NCBI GenBank assembly: GCA_015485015.1
Contig: WFUK01000291.1
Coordinates: forward strand, 1-11,985
Direction: 5' to 3'
DNA: 11,985 nucleotides
From: Paracoccaceae bacterium
Lineage (GTDB): Bacteria > Pseudomonadota > Alphaproteobacteria > Rhodobacterales > Rhodobacteraceae
Part shown: piece after piece, positions 6,302 to 11,985 of the stretch
How the letters are laid out: the number at the start of each line of letters is the position of its first letter
Position numbering within the stretch: the stretch's first letter is position 1
Made by a program: the position numbers and the translations under genes
The notes under the pieces: model-generated
Told to the model about the DNA's origin: nothing
Databases searched by the model: none
The model's input: the letters and a program-made list of their open reading frames with translations, nothing else

Positions 6302-6883
6302 TCAGGCCCGCCCGCCCTCGGCGCTCAGCATTCGGGGGTCAATCCCCAGCCCTTCGATCGCACCTTGCCATTTATCGGCATCCTTGGCGGCAAACACCAA
6401 CTCGGCATCGACATCGGCAATTAGCCAGCCATTGGCTTGCAGCTCGGCCTCAAGCTGCCCCGGCGCCCAGCCGGTATAGCCCAGCGCCAGTAATGCCCGC
6501 TTGGGGCCTTTGCCAAGGGCGATATCCGTCAGGATATCCAGCGTGGCGGTCATGCCGAAATCGTCGCCGATCTTCATTGAAGAGCCTTCGCTGTCATAAT
6601 CCCTTGAGTGCAACACAAAGCCGCGACCATGCTCCACGGGGCCGCCATGATGCACCTTGGGCGAGGCCAGCTCGCCATCCCAGTCAATGCCGAGCTGGGT
6701 CATCAGATCATCGAATTTCAGCGCCTGCGCCGGTTTGTTAATGATCAGCCCCATCGCGCCCTCGCTTGAATGGGCGCACATAAACACCACGGCTTTTTCA
6801 AAGCGCGGATCCCCCATGCCGGGCATGGCAATCAGCAATTTGCCATCCAGAAAGGGCACGGTTTCGGTTTTTGTTGTCGTCAT
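6302..6883 (-). CDS. YqgE/AlgH family protein (UPF0301)
   Basis: This 193-residue protein matches the YqgE/AlgH family from end to end. Landmarks are FLDGKLLIAMPGMGDPRFEK at the N-terminus, a VVFMCAHSSEGAMGLIINKP block, GGPVEHGRGFVLH, and the C-terminal LGYTGWAPGQLEAELQANGW. The family is widespread and cytoplasmic; AlgH was linked genetically to alginate regulation in Pseudomonas, but its biochemical role is not settled. The ATG at 6883 has a modest AAGG close upstream. It is divergent from the DsbD-like gene, with 114 bp between starts. That spacer contains a small GCTTG/CAAGC stem (6906-6920) but no strong consensus promoter that I could place. Confidence 0.93.
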   Translation of the reverse strand: MTTTKTETVPFLDGKLLIAMPGMGDPRFEKAVVFMCAHSSEGAMGLIINKPAQALKFDDLMTQLGIDWDGELASPKVHHGGPVEHGRGFVLHSRDYDSEGSSMKIGDDFGMTATLDILTDIALGKGPKRALLALGYTGWAPGQLEAELQANGWLIADVDAELVFAAKDADKWQGAIEGLGIDPRMLSAEGGRA

Positions 6884-6997
6884 ACCTTGATAATGTGCCT
6901 GATGCGCTTGGGTTTCAAGCCAAAGCCTCGCAATCTTGTGACTTTTCCTTTAGGCAAAAGCGAGTATTGATCACAGAACACCAAATTCGAGGATTCT

Positions 6998-7786
6998 ATG
7001 CTGAAATATCTGTTAATCGCCCTGTGGATGCCCGTGGCTGCGCTGGCGCAAAATATCGATTATGGCTCGGTAAAGCTGTTGCGCGGCTGGCAGATGGAAG
7101 ATGGCAGCTATCAGATGGCGCTGGAGTTCAGCTTGAATGATGGCTGGAAAACCTATTGGCGCACGCCGGGACCAGCTGGCTTGCCGCCGATTTTCAGGTG
7201 GGAAGGCTCGGATAATATTGGCGAGGTGCGCTTTGATTGGCCAACCCCGAAAATCATGGATCAAAGCGGGATGATTACCCTTGGATATTCCGATTATTTT
7301 GTGCTGCCGATTCGCGTAATGCCGGCTGAAGCGGGGCCGGTGCGCATCGCGATGACCCTTAATTTCGGCGTATGCTCCGATATTTGTGTGCCCGCACAGG
7401 TGGCCTTTTTGGCGCGGCTGAATGGCAGCGCGGATGACGGGGTGGAGCGGATCGAAGCGGCGCTTTTGAAATCACCGCAAACCCGCGAAACCTCGGGGCT
7501 GGAGAGCATTGGCTGCACCGTGGTGCCCAGCAGCGGTAACGGCTATGAAATTACCGCCAATCTGGGCTTTGCCGAGGCGATTGATACCCCGATGACGGTG
7601 ATCGAATATGGCACCGAGGAAATCTGGATCGATTTCACGGAATCCGAAACGGATGGCGGCGCTATTTCGGCCCGCGCGCCGATGAAATATTACGGCAGCG
7701 GCGAGATGGACATGGATATGTCGGCCCTTACGGTTTCGGTTTTTGGTGCGGATCGCGCAGTGGAAATTCAGGGCTGCCCGGGGTAA
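6998..7786 (+). CDS. Periplasmic DsbD alpha-domain-like thiol protein
   Basis: This 262-residue protein begins with a short signal peptide (about 1-17, cleaving after ALA before QN). The rest matches the N-terminal (alpha) domain of DsbD/ScsB-type disulfide reductases: GWKTYWRTPGPAGLPP (49-64), WPTP, LGYSDYFVLPI (95-105) and NFGVCSDICVPAQ (122-134). Cys126 and Cys130 occupy the place of the redox-active pair that receives electrons and hands them to periplasmic partners. Further cysteines lie in SIGCTVV and near the C-terminus (QGCPG). The membrane beta and thioredoxin gamma domains of full DsbD are absent, so a separate CcdA-like partner would have to supply electrons. GAGGA precedes the ATG. 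It converges on aspS across a hairpin. Confidence 0.88.
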   Translation: MLKYLLIALWMPVAALAQNIDYGSVKLLRGWQMEDGSYQMALEFSLNDGWKTYWRTPGPAGLPPIFRWEGSDNIGEVRFDWPTPKIMDQSGMITLGYSDYFVLPIRVMPAEAGPVRIAMTLNFGVCSDICVPAQVAFLARLNGSADDGVERIEAALLKSPQTRETSGLESIGCTVVPSSGNGYEITANLGFAEAIDTPMTVIEYGTEEIWIDFTESETDGGAISARAPMKYYGSGEMDMDMSALTVSVFGADRAVEIQGCPG

Positions 7787-7796
7787 TGGCCGCAAA

Positions 7797-7817
7797 GGTG
7801 CGTGGAGACCACGCACC
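7797..7817. repeat. Perfect hairpin between the convergent DsbD-like gene and aspS
   Basis: GGTGCGTGG (7797-7805) and CCACGCACC (7809-7817) form a perfect 9-bp stem with an AGA triloop, touching the aspS stop codon (7818-7820). On the minus strand it is followed by only three T residues, so it is at best a weak terminator for aspS. The GGTGCGTGG...CCACGCACCCTAC form resembles short dispersed palindromes seen between proteobacterial genes; copy number was not tested. Confidence 0.7.
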
Positions 7818-9671
7818 CTACGAATCCTGTGGGATCACTCTTAGGCCAAGCTCGCGAAGCTGCTCGTTGGTGGCGTCACTTGGCGCTTCCATCATCAGGT
7901 CTTCGGCGCGCTGGTTCATCGGGAACATGATGACCTCGCGGATATTATCCTCGTCGGCCAAGAGCATGACGATGCGATCAATCCCTGCCGCGCAGCCGCC
8001 GTGGGGGGGGGCGCCGTATTTGAAAGCTTTAACCATGCCGCCAAAACGTTTTTCGACCTCGGATTCGTCATAACCTGCGATGCCAAAGGCCTTATACATG
8101 ATCTCCAGCTTGTGGTTCCGGATCGCCCCCGACACCAGCTCGTAGCCGTTGCACGCAAGGTCATATTGGTAGCCCAGCACTTTGAGCGGATCACCTTGCA
8201 GCGCTTCCATGCCGCCCTGGGGCATGGAAAACGGGTTGTGTTCAAAGTCGATCTTGCCGCTCTCTTCGTCTTTCTCAAAGATCGGGAAATCCACAATCCA
8301 CGCAAACTCGAACTTGCTTTCATCGGTCAGGCCCAGCTCTTTGCCGATGATATTGCGGGCGCGCCCAGCCACGGCCTCGAATGACTTGGGCTTACCACCA
8401 AGGAAAAACGCCGCATCACCAAGGCCAAGGCCAAGCTGCTGGCGGATGGCTTCTGTGCGCTCAACGCCGATGTTTTTGGCCAGCGGGCCAGCGGCTTCCA
8501 TGCCGCCCTTGGCCTCGCCGGATTTCAGCATTGCCTGCGCTTCTTTCACCTTGACCCCCAGCTCTTGCGCTACGGAATCAGCGGTTTTTTCCCGCCAGAA
8601 GATATAGCCCATGCCGGGCAGGCCTTCTTGCTGGGCGAATTTGTTCATCCGGTCACAGAATTTGCGCGAGCCGCCTGTGGGGGCCGGAATCGCCCGCACC
8701 TCGGTGCCGTCCTGCTCCAGCAGGGAGGCAAAAATCTTGAAGCCGGAGCCGGCGAAATGCTCGCTCACAACCTGCATTTTAATCGGGTTGCGCAGGTCCG
8801 GTTTATCAGAGCCATACCACAGCGCCGCGTCTTTATAGGAGATCTGCGGGATGGTGCGGTTGACCGTGCGGTCGCCGCCGAATTCCTCGAATAGGCCCAG
8901 AAGCACCGGTTCGATGGTGTCAAAAATGTCTTGCTGGGTGACAAAGCTCATTTCCATGTCGAGCTGGTAAAAGTCGGTCGGGGAGCGGTCGGCACGCGGG
9001 TCTTCGTCGCGGAAACACGGCGCGATTTGGAAATATTTATCAAAGCCCGCCACCATCATCATTTGCTTAAATTGCTGTGGCGCTTGCGGCAGGGCGTAAA
9101 ACTTGCCGGGGTGCTGCCTTGAGGGCACCAGAAAATCCCGCGCGCCTTCGGGCGAACTGGCGGTGATGATCGGGGTTTGAAATTCGTTAAAATCCTTTTC
9201 CGCCATGCGTTTGCGAATGCTGCTCACCACGTTTGAGCGCAGCATCATGCGCTCGTGCAGGCTTTCGCGGCGCAGGTCGAGAAAGCGGTATTTCAGGCGG
9301 GTTTCCTCAGGGAAATCCGGCTCGCCAAACACCTGCAAGGGCAGCTCTTCAGAAGCGCCCAGCACTTCCATATCCTGAATGAAAATCTCGATTTCGCCGG
9401 TGGGCAGATTGGGATTGATCAGATCGGCATCCCGCGCCAGCACCTTGCCATCGATGCGGATCACCCATTCGGAGCGCACTTTTTCCAGCGCTTTGAATAC
9501 GGGGCTGTCCTCATCCGCCAAAACCTGGGTAATGCCGTAATGGTCGCGCAGATCAATAAACAGCACCCCGCCATGGTCTCGCACGCGGTGGACCCAGCCG
9601 GAAAGGCGCACGGTATCGCCAACATTGGCCGCCGTTAGGGCATTACATTTATGAGAGCGAAAGGCGTGCAT
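7818..9671 (-). CDS. aspS: Aspartate--tRNA ligase (bacterial type)
   Basis: This 617-residue class II aminoacyl-tRNA synthetase charges tRNA(Asp), and in many bacteria also tRNA(Asn), with aspartate. The N-terminal OB-fold anticodon-binding domain is visible at [21 protein letters not shown] (about 23-43, with an IDLRD core). The catalytic domain has motif 1 around [20 protein letters not shown], motif 2 [10 protein letters not shown] (220-229) and motif 3 with GIDR (563-566). The long stretch between motifs 2 and 3 holds the GAD-type insertion that marks the bacterial form. His33 aligns with the His found in nondiscriminating AspRS. The ATG at 9671 has AAGGA 7 nt upstream and a promoter candidate at 9730-9758. 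The length is slightly above the usual 590 or so residues and is normal for alphaproteobacteria. Confidence 0.98.
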   Translation of the reverse strand: MHAFRSHKCNALTAANVGDTVRLSGWVHRVRDHGGVLFIDLRDHYGITQVLADEDSPVFKALEKVRSEWVIRIDGKVLARDADLINPNLPTGEIEIFIQDMEVLGASEELPLQVFGEPDFPEETRLKYRFLDLRRESLHERMMLRSNVVSSIRKRMAEKDFNEFQTPIITASSPEGARDFLVPSRQHPGKFYALPQAPQQFKQMMMVAGFDKYFQIAPCFRDEDPRADRSPTDFYQLDMEMSFVTQQDIFDTIEPVLLGLFEEFGGDRTVNRTIPQISYKDAALWYGSDKPDLRNPIKMQVVSEHFAGSGFKIFASLLEQDGTEVRAIPAPTGGSRKFCDRMNKFAQQEGLPGMGYIFWREKTADSVAQELGVKVKEAQAMLKSGEAKGGMEAAGPLAKNIGVERTEAIRQQLGLGLGDAAFFLGGKPKSFEAVAGRARNIIGKELGLTDESKFEFAWIVDFPIFEKDEESGKIDFEHNPFSMPQGGMEALQGDPLKVLGYQYDLACNGYELVSGAIRNHKLEIMYKAFGIAGYDESEVEKRFGGMVKAFKYGAPPHGGCAAGIDRIVMLLADEDNIREVIMFPMNQRAEDLMMEAPSDATNEQLRELGLRVIPQDS

Positions 9672-9729
9672 GGCTAAGTCCTTAAAACGGGGAAGGGCGC
9701 GCCCGGTGGCACGCCAATTATCAAGGGTC

Positions 9730-9758
9730 GATACACATCTTTACGTCGCAGATGTCAA
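9730..9758 (-). promoter_or_regulatory. Candidate promoter for aspS
   Basis: On the minus strand a perfect TTGACA -35 (9758-9753) is followed after 17 nt by a poor -10, TGTATC (9735-9730). Transcription would start near 9723, about 50 nt before the aspS ATG. The inverted repeat ACATCT (9735-9740) / AGATGT (9750-9755) spans the interval between the boxes and could be an operator or coincidental. Confidence 0.45.
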
Positions 9759-9773
9759 GGGGGGAGGGGCCGG

Positions 9774-9848
9774 ATGATCATCGGCAAAAAAGGGGTTAAG
9801 ATTTACTTTGCCCCGCAGCTTCCAACCATGGGTGGTTTTGCCGCATAA
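9774..9848 (+). CDS. Possible 24-residue small reading frame, unrecognised
   Basis: An ATG at 9774 is preceded about 6 nt upstream by a purine-rich GGGGAGGGG run, an unusually good ribosome binding site for a spacer. It opens a frame MIIGKKGVKIYFAPQLP... of 24 residues ending in TAA at 9846-9848. No family is recognised and the purine run may be accidental. It would lie upstream of the desaturase in the same orientation. Confidence is low without conservation or expression data. Confidence 0.2.
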   Translation: MIIGKKGVKIYFAPQLPTMGGFAA

Positions 9849-9981
9849 AATTACGTGGTCAATCGTCGCGATTGTTGAATTTGTTGGTAAATGTATAGCC
9901 ATATCGGTTTTGCCCCGTTAGGGTGCGCCGAAAGGCTTGGTCGGTTTGCATTATGGTGCGGGTTGCGGGTCTAAGAAATGA

Positions 9982-10000
9982 ATTCGATGCCGCATCGAAT
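9982..10000. promoter_or_regulatory. Hairpin/operator-like inverted repeat in the desaturase leader
   Basis: ATTCGATG (9982-9989) and CATCGAAT (9993-10000) form a perfect 8-bp inverted repeat with a 3-nt CCG centre, ending 24 nt before the desaturase ATG. It could be a DNA operator or an RNA hairpin. No clear Shine-Dalgarno sequence lies between it and the start codon (only a weak GAAAG at 10008-10012). Confidence 0.5.
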
Positions 10001-10024
10001 GAACTATGAAAGCTGCCTCTCCGA

Positions 10025-11071
10025 ATGTCCATTCGCACAGACCCAAAAAACCCGCCCCTTGAAGTTGATAACCAAACCACCGCCAAAAACTGGGTGCGAA
10101 TTCTTGCGCGCTATCGTGAGCCGGATACCACGCGCTCGGTCTTCGAGCTGGCCGTGAGCGCCTTGCCGTTTTTTGCACTCGGGGTTTTGTCCTGGCTTTC
10201 GCTTTCGGTCAGCTATTGGCTGGCTTTTGCGCTGGCCTTTATCAATGGTGCGTTTCTGGTGCGCTTGTTTATCATCCAGCATGATTGCGGCCATGGCAGC
10301 TTTTTTGGCAATCGGCACGCGAATAACTGGGTTGGTCGCATTATCGGCGTGTTTACCCTTACGCCATATAAGGTGTGGCGGCGTAGCCATTCCATTCACC
10401 ATTCCGCCTCGGGCAATCTGGAAAAGCGCGGCATTGGCGATGTTTATACGCTGACCGTTGCCGAATTCGAGGCTCTGCCCCGGCTGAAGCGGTTTGCTTA
10501 TCGGGTGTATCGGCATCCGTTGTTTATGTTTGGCATGGCCCCGACCCTGCTTTTTGTCTTCCAGAATCGCGTGCCGATGGGGCTGATGCGCTCTTGGGAA
10601 TATTGGATCAGCGCGCTCGGCACCAATGTGTTTATCGCGGCTGTGGTTGGGCTTATGTTTTGGTTTGGCGGGCTGGCGGCGCTGTTTTTGATCTTTATCC
10701 CGACCTTGCTGGTGGCGGCCACCGCAGGGGTTTGGCTGTTTTATGTGCAGCACCAGTTTGAAAATACCCAGTGGGATAAAGCCAAGGATTGGCAATTGCA
10801 CGATGCGGCTTTGATGGGCAGCTCCTATTATGTGCTGCCGGGTGTGCTGCGCTGGTTTAGCGGTAATATCGGCGTGCATCATGTGCATCATCTTTATAGC
10901 CGCATTCCGTTTTATCGCCTGATGGAGGTGCTAAAGGAAAATACCGCGCTGGAAAACCTGAACCGGATGACCATTCGGGAGAGCCTGAAATGCGCCAGCC
11001 TGCATCTATGGGATGAAAACAAGCGCAAGCTGGTGTCGTTTTCGCAAGCGCGGCAGGGGCTGGCCGCCTAA
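10025..11071 (+). CDS. Membrane fatty-acid desaturase (acyl-lipid, omega-6/delta-12-like)
   Basis: This 348-residue integral membrane di-iron enzyme inserts a cis double bond into lipid-bound or acyl fatty acids, using oxygen and electrons from a ferredoxin-type donor. All three histidine boxes are intact: HDCGHG (86-91), HSIHH (122-126) and HHVHH (285-289). Hydrophobic pairs of helices lie at about 41-82 and 196-240. The REPDTTRSVFELAV start, VFTLTPYKVWRRSH and WLFYVQHQFE blocks resemble Rhodobacterales omega-6 type desaturases; position specificity cannot be fixed from sequence. The ATG at 10025 is the first in-frame start after a stop at 10007-10009, although the ribosome binding site is weak. 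Gene order gives no pathway partner, and the next gene is a secreted dehydrogenase with its own promoter candidate. Confidence 0.93.
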   Translation: MSIRTDPKNPPLEVDNQTTAKNWVRILARYREPDTTRSVFELAVSALPFFALGVLSWLSLSVSYWLAFALAFINGAFLVRLFIIQHDCGHGSFFGNRHANNWVGRIIGVFTLTPYKVWRRSHSIHHSASGNLEKRGIGDVYTLTVAEFEALPRLKRFAYRVYRHPLFMFGMAPTLLFVFQNRVPMGLMRSWEYWISALGTNVFIAAVVGLMFWFGGLAALFLIFIPTLLVAATAGVWLFYVQHQFENTQWDKAKDWQLHDAALMGSSYYVLPGVLRWFSGNIGVHHVHHLYSRIPFYRLMEVLKENTALENLNRMTIRESLKCASLHLWDENKRKLVSFSQARQGLAA

Positions 11072-11090
11072 AGCAACTGCAGGGGCTGGC
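11053..11090 (+). repeat. 12-bp direct repeat at the desaturase 3' end
   Basis: GCAGGGGCTGGC occurs at 11053-11064, inside the last codons of the desaturase, and again at 11079-11090, just after its stop. Both copies are followed by CGCCT within a few bases (the second after an extra TTGGC), so the unit looks like an imperfect tandem duplication of about 26 bp spanning the stop codon. Confidence 0.6.
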
Positions 11091-11114
11091 TTGGCCGCCT
11101 GATTTACCTATACT
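11086..11114 (+). promoter_or_regulatory. Candidate promoter for the sugar dehydrogenase-like gene
   Basis: TATACT (11109-11114), five of six bases of the -10 consensus, lies 17 nt after CTGGCT (11086-11091), a poor -35. A CTGTA/TACAG inverted repeat (11113-11117, 11122-11126) overlaps the presumed start site. The leader would be about 30 nt. Confidence 0.35.
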
Positions 11115-11151
11115 GTAAGCATACAGGGATTCGTTTAACAGCGAGGAAATC

Positions 11152-11985
11152 ATGCGTATTTTAAGCTTGTTTGTTGCGTTTATCTTCATCGGCCTGCCAG
11201 CGGCTTACGCGCAGGAATATATGCTGGAAGAAGTGGCATCCGGCTTTGAGAATCCGGTATTGGCCATTGCGGCCAAAGGGGATGCACGGCTGTTTGTGGT
11301 GCAGCAAAACGGGGTGATCTCGGTGATCGAGGCGGGCGAGCTGCGCGATGTGCTGGACCTGCGCGCGCAGGTGACCTATGGCGGCGAGGCGGGGATGCTC
11401 GGCCTGGCGCTGCACCCGGATTTTTTGAGCAATGGCTTGGGTTATGTCTCCTACACTACCGGCAATCTGGCCAGCGTGATCGAGGAATACCGCTATGACC
11501 CGGCCCAAGCGCGGTTTGACAAGGCCAGCAAGCGCCTGATTTACCGCCTTGAGCAACCGGCGCGCAACCATAATGGCGGTATGATCGATTTTGGCCCGGA
11601 CGGCTACCTCTATGCCGGGTTTGGCGATGGTGGCGGCGCGAATGACACCTATGAAAACGGCCAGAATTTTGATACGGATCTGGGCACGATCCTGCGGCTG
11701 GATGTGGCAGATGGCACGGTGCGCACCCCGGCTGACAACCCCAGAGTAAACAGCCCCGCGCCTTTTGCATGGGCCTACGGGCTGCGCAATCCTTGGCGGT
11801 TTTCGATTGATGCGGGGCTGGTTTACATTGCTGATGTCGGGCAATCGGGGCAGGAGGAGATCAGCATCATTCCGACCGGCAGCGCAGGCAGCGGGCTGAA
11901 CCTTGGCTGGCCGCTGGCGGAGGGTGACCAATGCCTGGCCGACCCCGGCTGCAAGCAAAAAGACCTGATCTGGCCGGTGGCCACC
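11152..11985 (+). CDS. PQQ-dependent sugar dehydrogenase-like beta-propeller (partial, runs off the right edge)
   Basis: The first 278 residues are present. A signal peptide (about 1-20, MRILSLFVAF... to AYA before QEY) directs it to the periplasm. The rest matches the glucose/sorbosone dehydrogenase beta-propeller family: GMLGLALHPDF (81-91), NHNGGMIDFGPDGYLYAGFG (about 139-158) with DGGG following, YGLRNPWRFSID, IADVGQSGQEEI, and LGWPLAEG with two cysteines after it (QCLADPGC). Relatives such as the soluble aldose sugar dehydrogenase YliI oxidise aldoses with bound PQQ, passing electrons to an acceptor. Many members are annotated on fold alone, so PQQ use is not proven here. GAGGA lies 5 nt before the ATG. 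The C-terminal blades are missing only because the window ends. Confidence 0.92.
   Translation, partial: MRILSLFVAFIFIGLPAAYAQEYMLEEVASGFENPVLAIAAKGDARLFVVQQNGVISVIEAGELRDVLDLRAQVTYGGEAGMLGLALHPDFLSNGLGYVSYTTGNLASVIEEYRYDPAQARFDKASKRLIYRLEQPARNHNGGMIDFGPDGYLYAGFGDGGGANDTYENGQNFDTDLGTILRLDVADGTVRTPADNPRVNSPAPFAWAYGLRNPWRFSIDAGLVYIADVGQSGQEEISIIPTGSAGSGLNLGWPLAEGDQCLADPGCKQKDLIWPVAT

Larger units (their letters stand above)
9672..10024. other. 353-bp divergent intergenic region (aspS / desaturase)
   Basis: No convincing conserved gene is seen here. It holds the aspS promoter candidate (9730-9758), a GGGCGCGCCC palindrome in the aspS leader (9695-9704), a possible 24-codon plus-strand reading frame (9774-9848), and a weak plus-strand promoter-like pair, TTGTTG (9872-9877) and TATAGC (9894-9899) at 16 nt spacing. 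An 8-bp hairpin (9982-10000) lies just before the desaturase start. The rest shows nothing I can interpret. Confidence 0.6.

Noticed and set aside
10006..10062. Possible 18-codon upstream frame overlapping the desaturase start
   Set aside because: No ribosome binding site precedes the ATG at 10006 and the frame overlaps the desaturase out of phase; probably chance.
9859..10086. 75-codon minus-strand frame overlapping the desaturase start and the spacer
   Set aside because: It would start inside the desaturase coding region with no ribosome binding site and no recognisable product.
10004..10891. 295-codon open frame on the minus strand opposite the desaturase
   Set aside because: Antisense to the histidine-box desaturase; the product resembles no protein family and is rich in Lys, Gln and His as expected for a shadow frame.
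11161..11958. 265-codon open frame on the minus strand opposite the sugar dehydrogenase-like gene
   Set aside because: The plus strand encodes a signal peptide and clear propeller motifs; the antisense product is unrecognisable.
1..11985. Search for a defence, phage, toxin-antitoxin, CRISPR or biosynthetic gene cluster
   Set aside because: All substantial genes belong to housekeeping or metabolic families, or are isolated proteins of unknown function; no repeat-spacer array, integrase, transposase or paired toxin-antitoxin genes are visible.

Overview
The window reads as an ordinary chromosomal core region of an alphaproteobacterium, most likely a member of the Rhodobacterales (Roseobacter/Rhodobacter type). 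Three things point there: a very short aa3-type cytochrome c oxidase subunit IV gene with the sequence of the Rhodobacter/Paracoccus protein, a bS21 of the alphaproteobacterial form, and the AspRS, desaturase, DsbD-like and YqgE sequences, which all look like Rhodobacterales homologues. This assignment is by recognition and was not searched. I see no phage, insertion sequence, CRISPR, tRNA, rRNA or integrase, and no convincing undescribed multigene system.

Left part (1-2254): the 5' end of a probable COQ9-family gene runs off the left edge on the minus strand. It is divergent from rpsU (bS21), which ends in a strong intrinsic terminator. A PPP-type metallophosphatase follows so closely that its ribosome binding site abuts the terminator T-run. 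A cluster of palindromes (1207-1312) separates it from a convergent two-domain gene of unclear function (glyoxalase-family-like N-terminus plus a carbohydrate-binding-like beta domain), which has a good sigma70-type promoter of its own.

Middle part (2255-6883, all minus strand): in transcription order these are yqgE/algH, a YCII-domain protein, a large acyl-CoA dehydrogenase of the FadE/DmdC type, an MBL-fold hydrolase whose GTG start overlaps the dehydrogenase stop by 4 nt, the 44-residue CtaH-like oxidase subunit, and a lipoprotein with a possible permuted papain-like His/Cys pair. The dehydrogenase and hydrolase are translationally coupled and probably act in the same acyl-CoA or thioester pathway. 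CtaH and the lipoprotein are packed 12 nt apart.

Right part (6998-11985): a periplasmic DsbD-alpha-like protein on the plus strand converges on aspS (minus), with a perfect 9-bp hairpin between them. A 353-bp divergent spacer separates aspS from a membrane fatty-acid desaturase with three complete histidine boxes. The last gene, cut by the right edge, is a secreted PQQ-dependent sugar dehydrogenase-like beta-propeller.

The points most worth checking are regulatory or concern small genes: the terminator/ribosome-binding-site junction after rpsU, the hairpin in the desaturase leader, the very small ctaH gene, the unassigned lipoprotein and the two-domain protein at 1319-2005.
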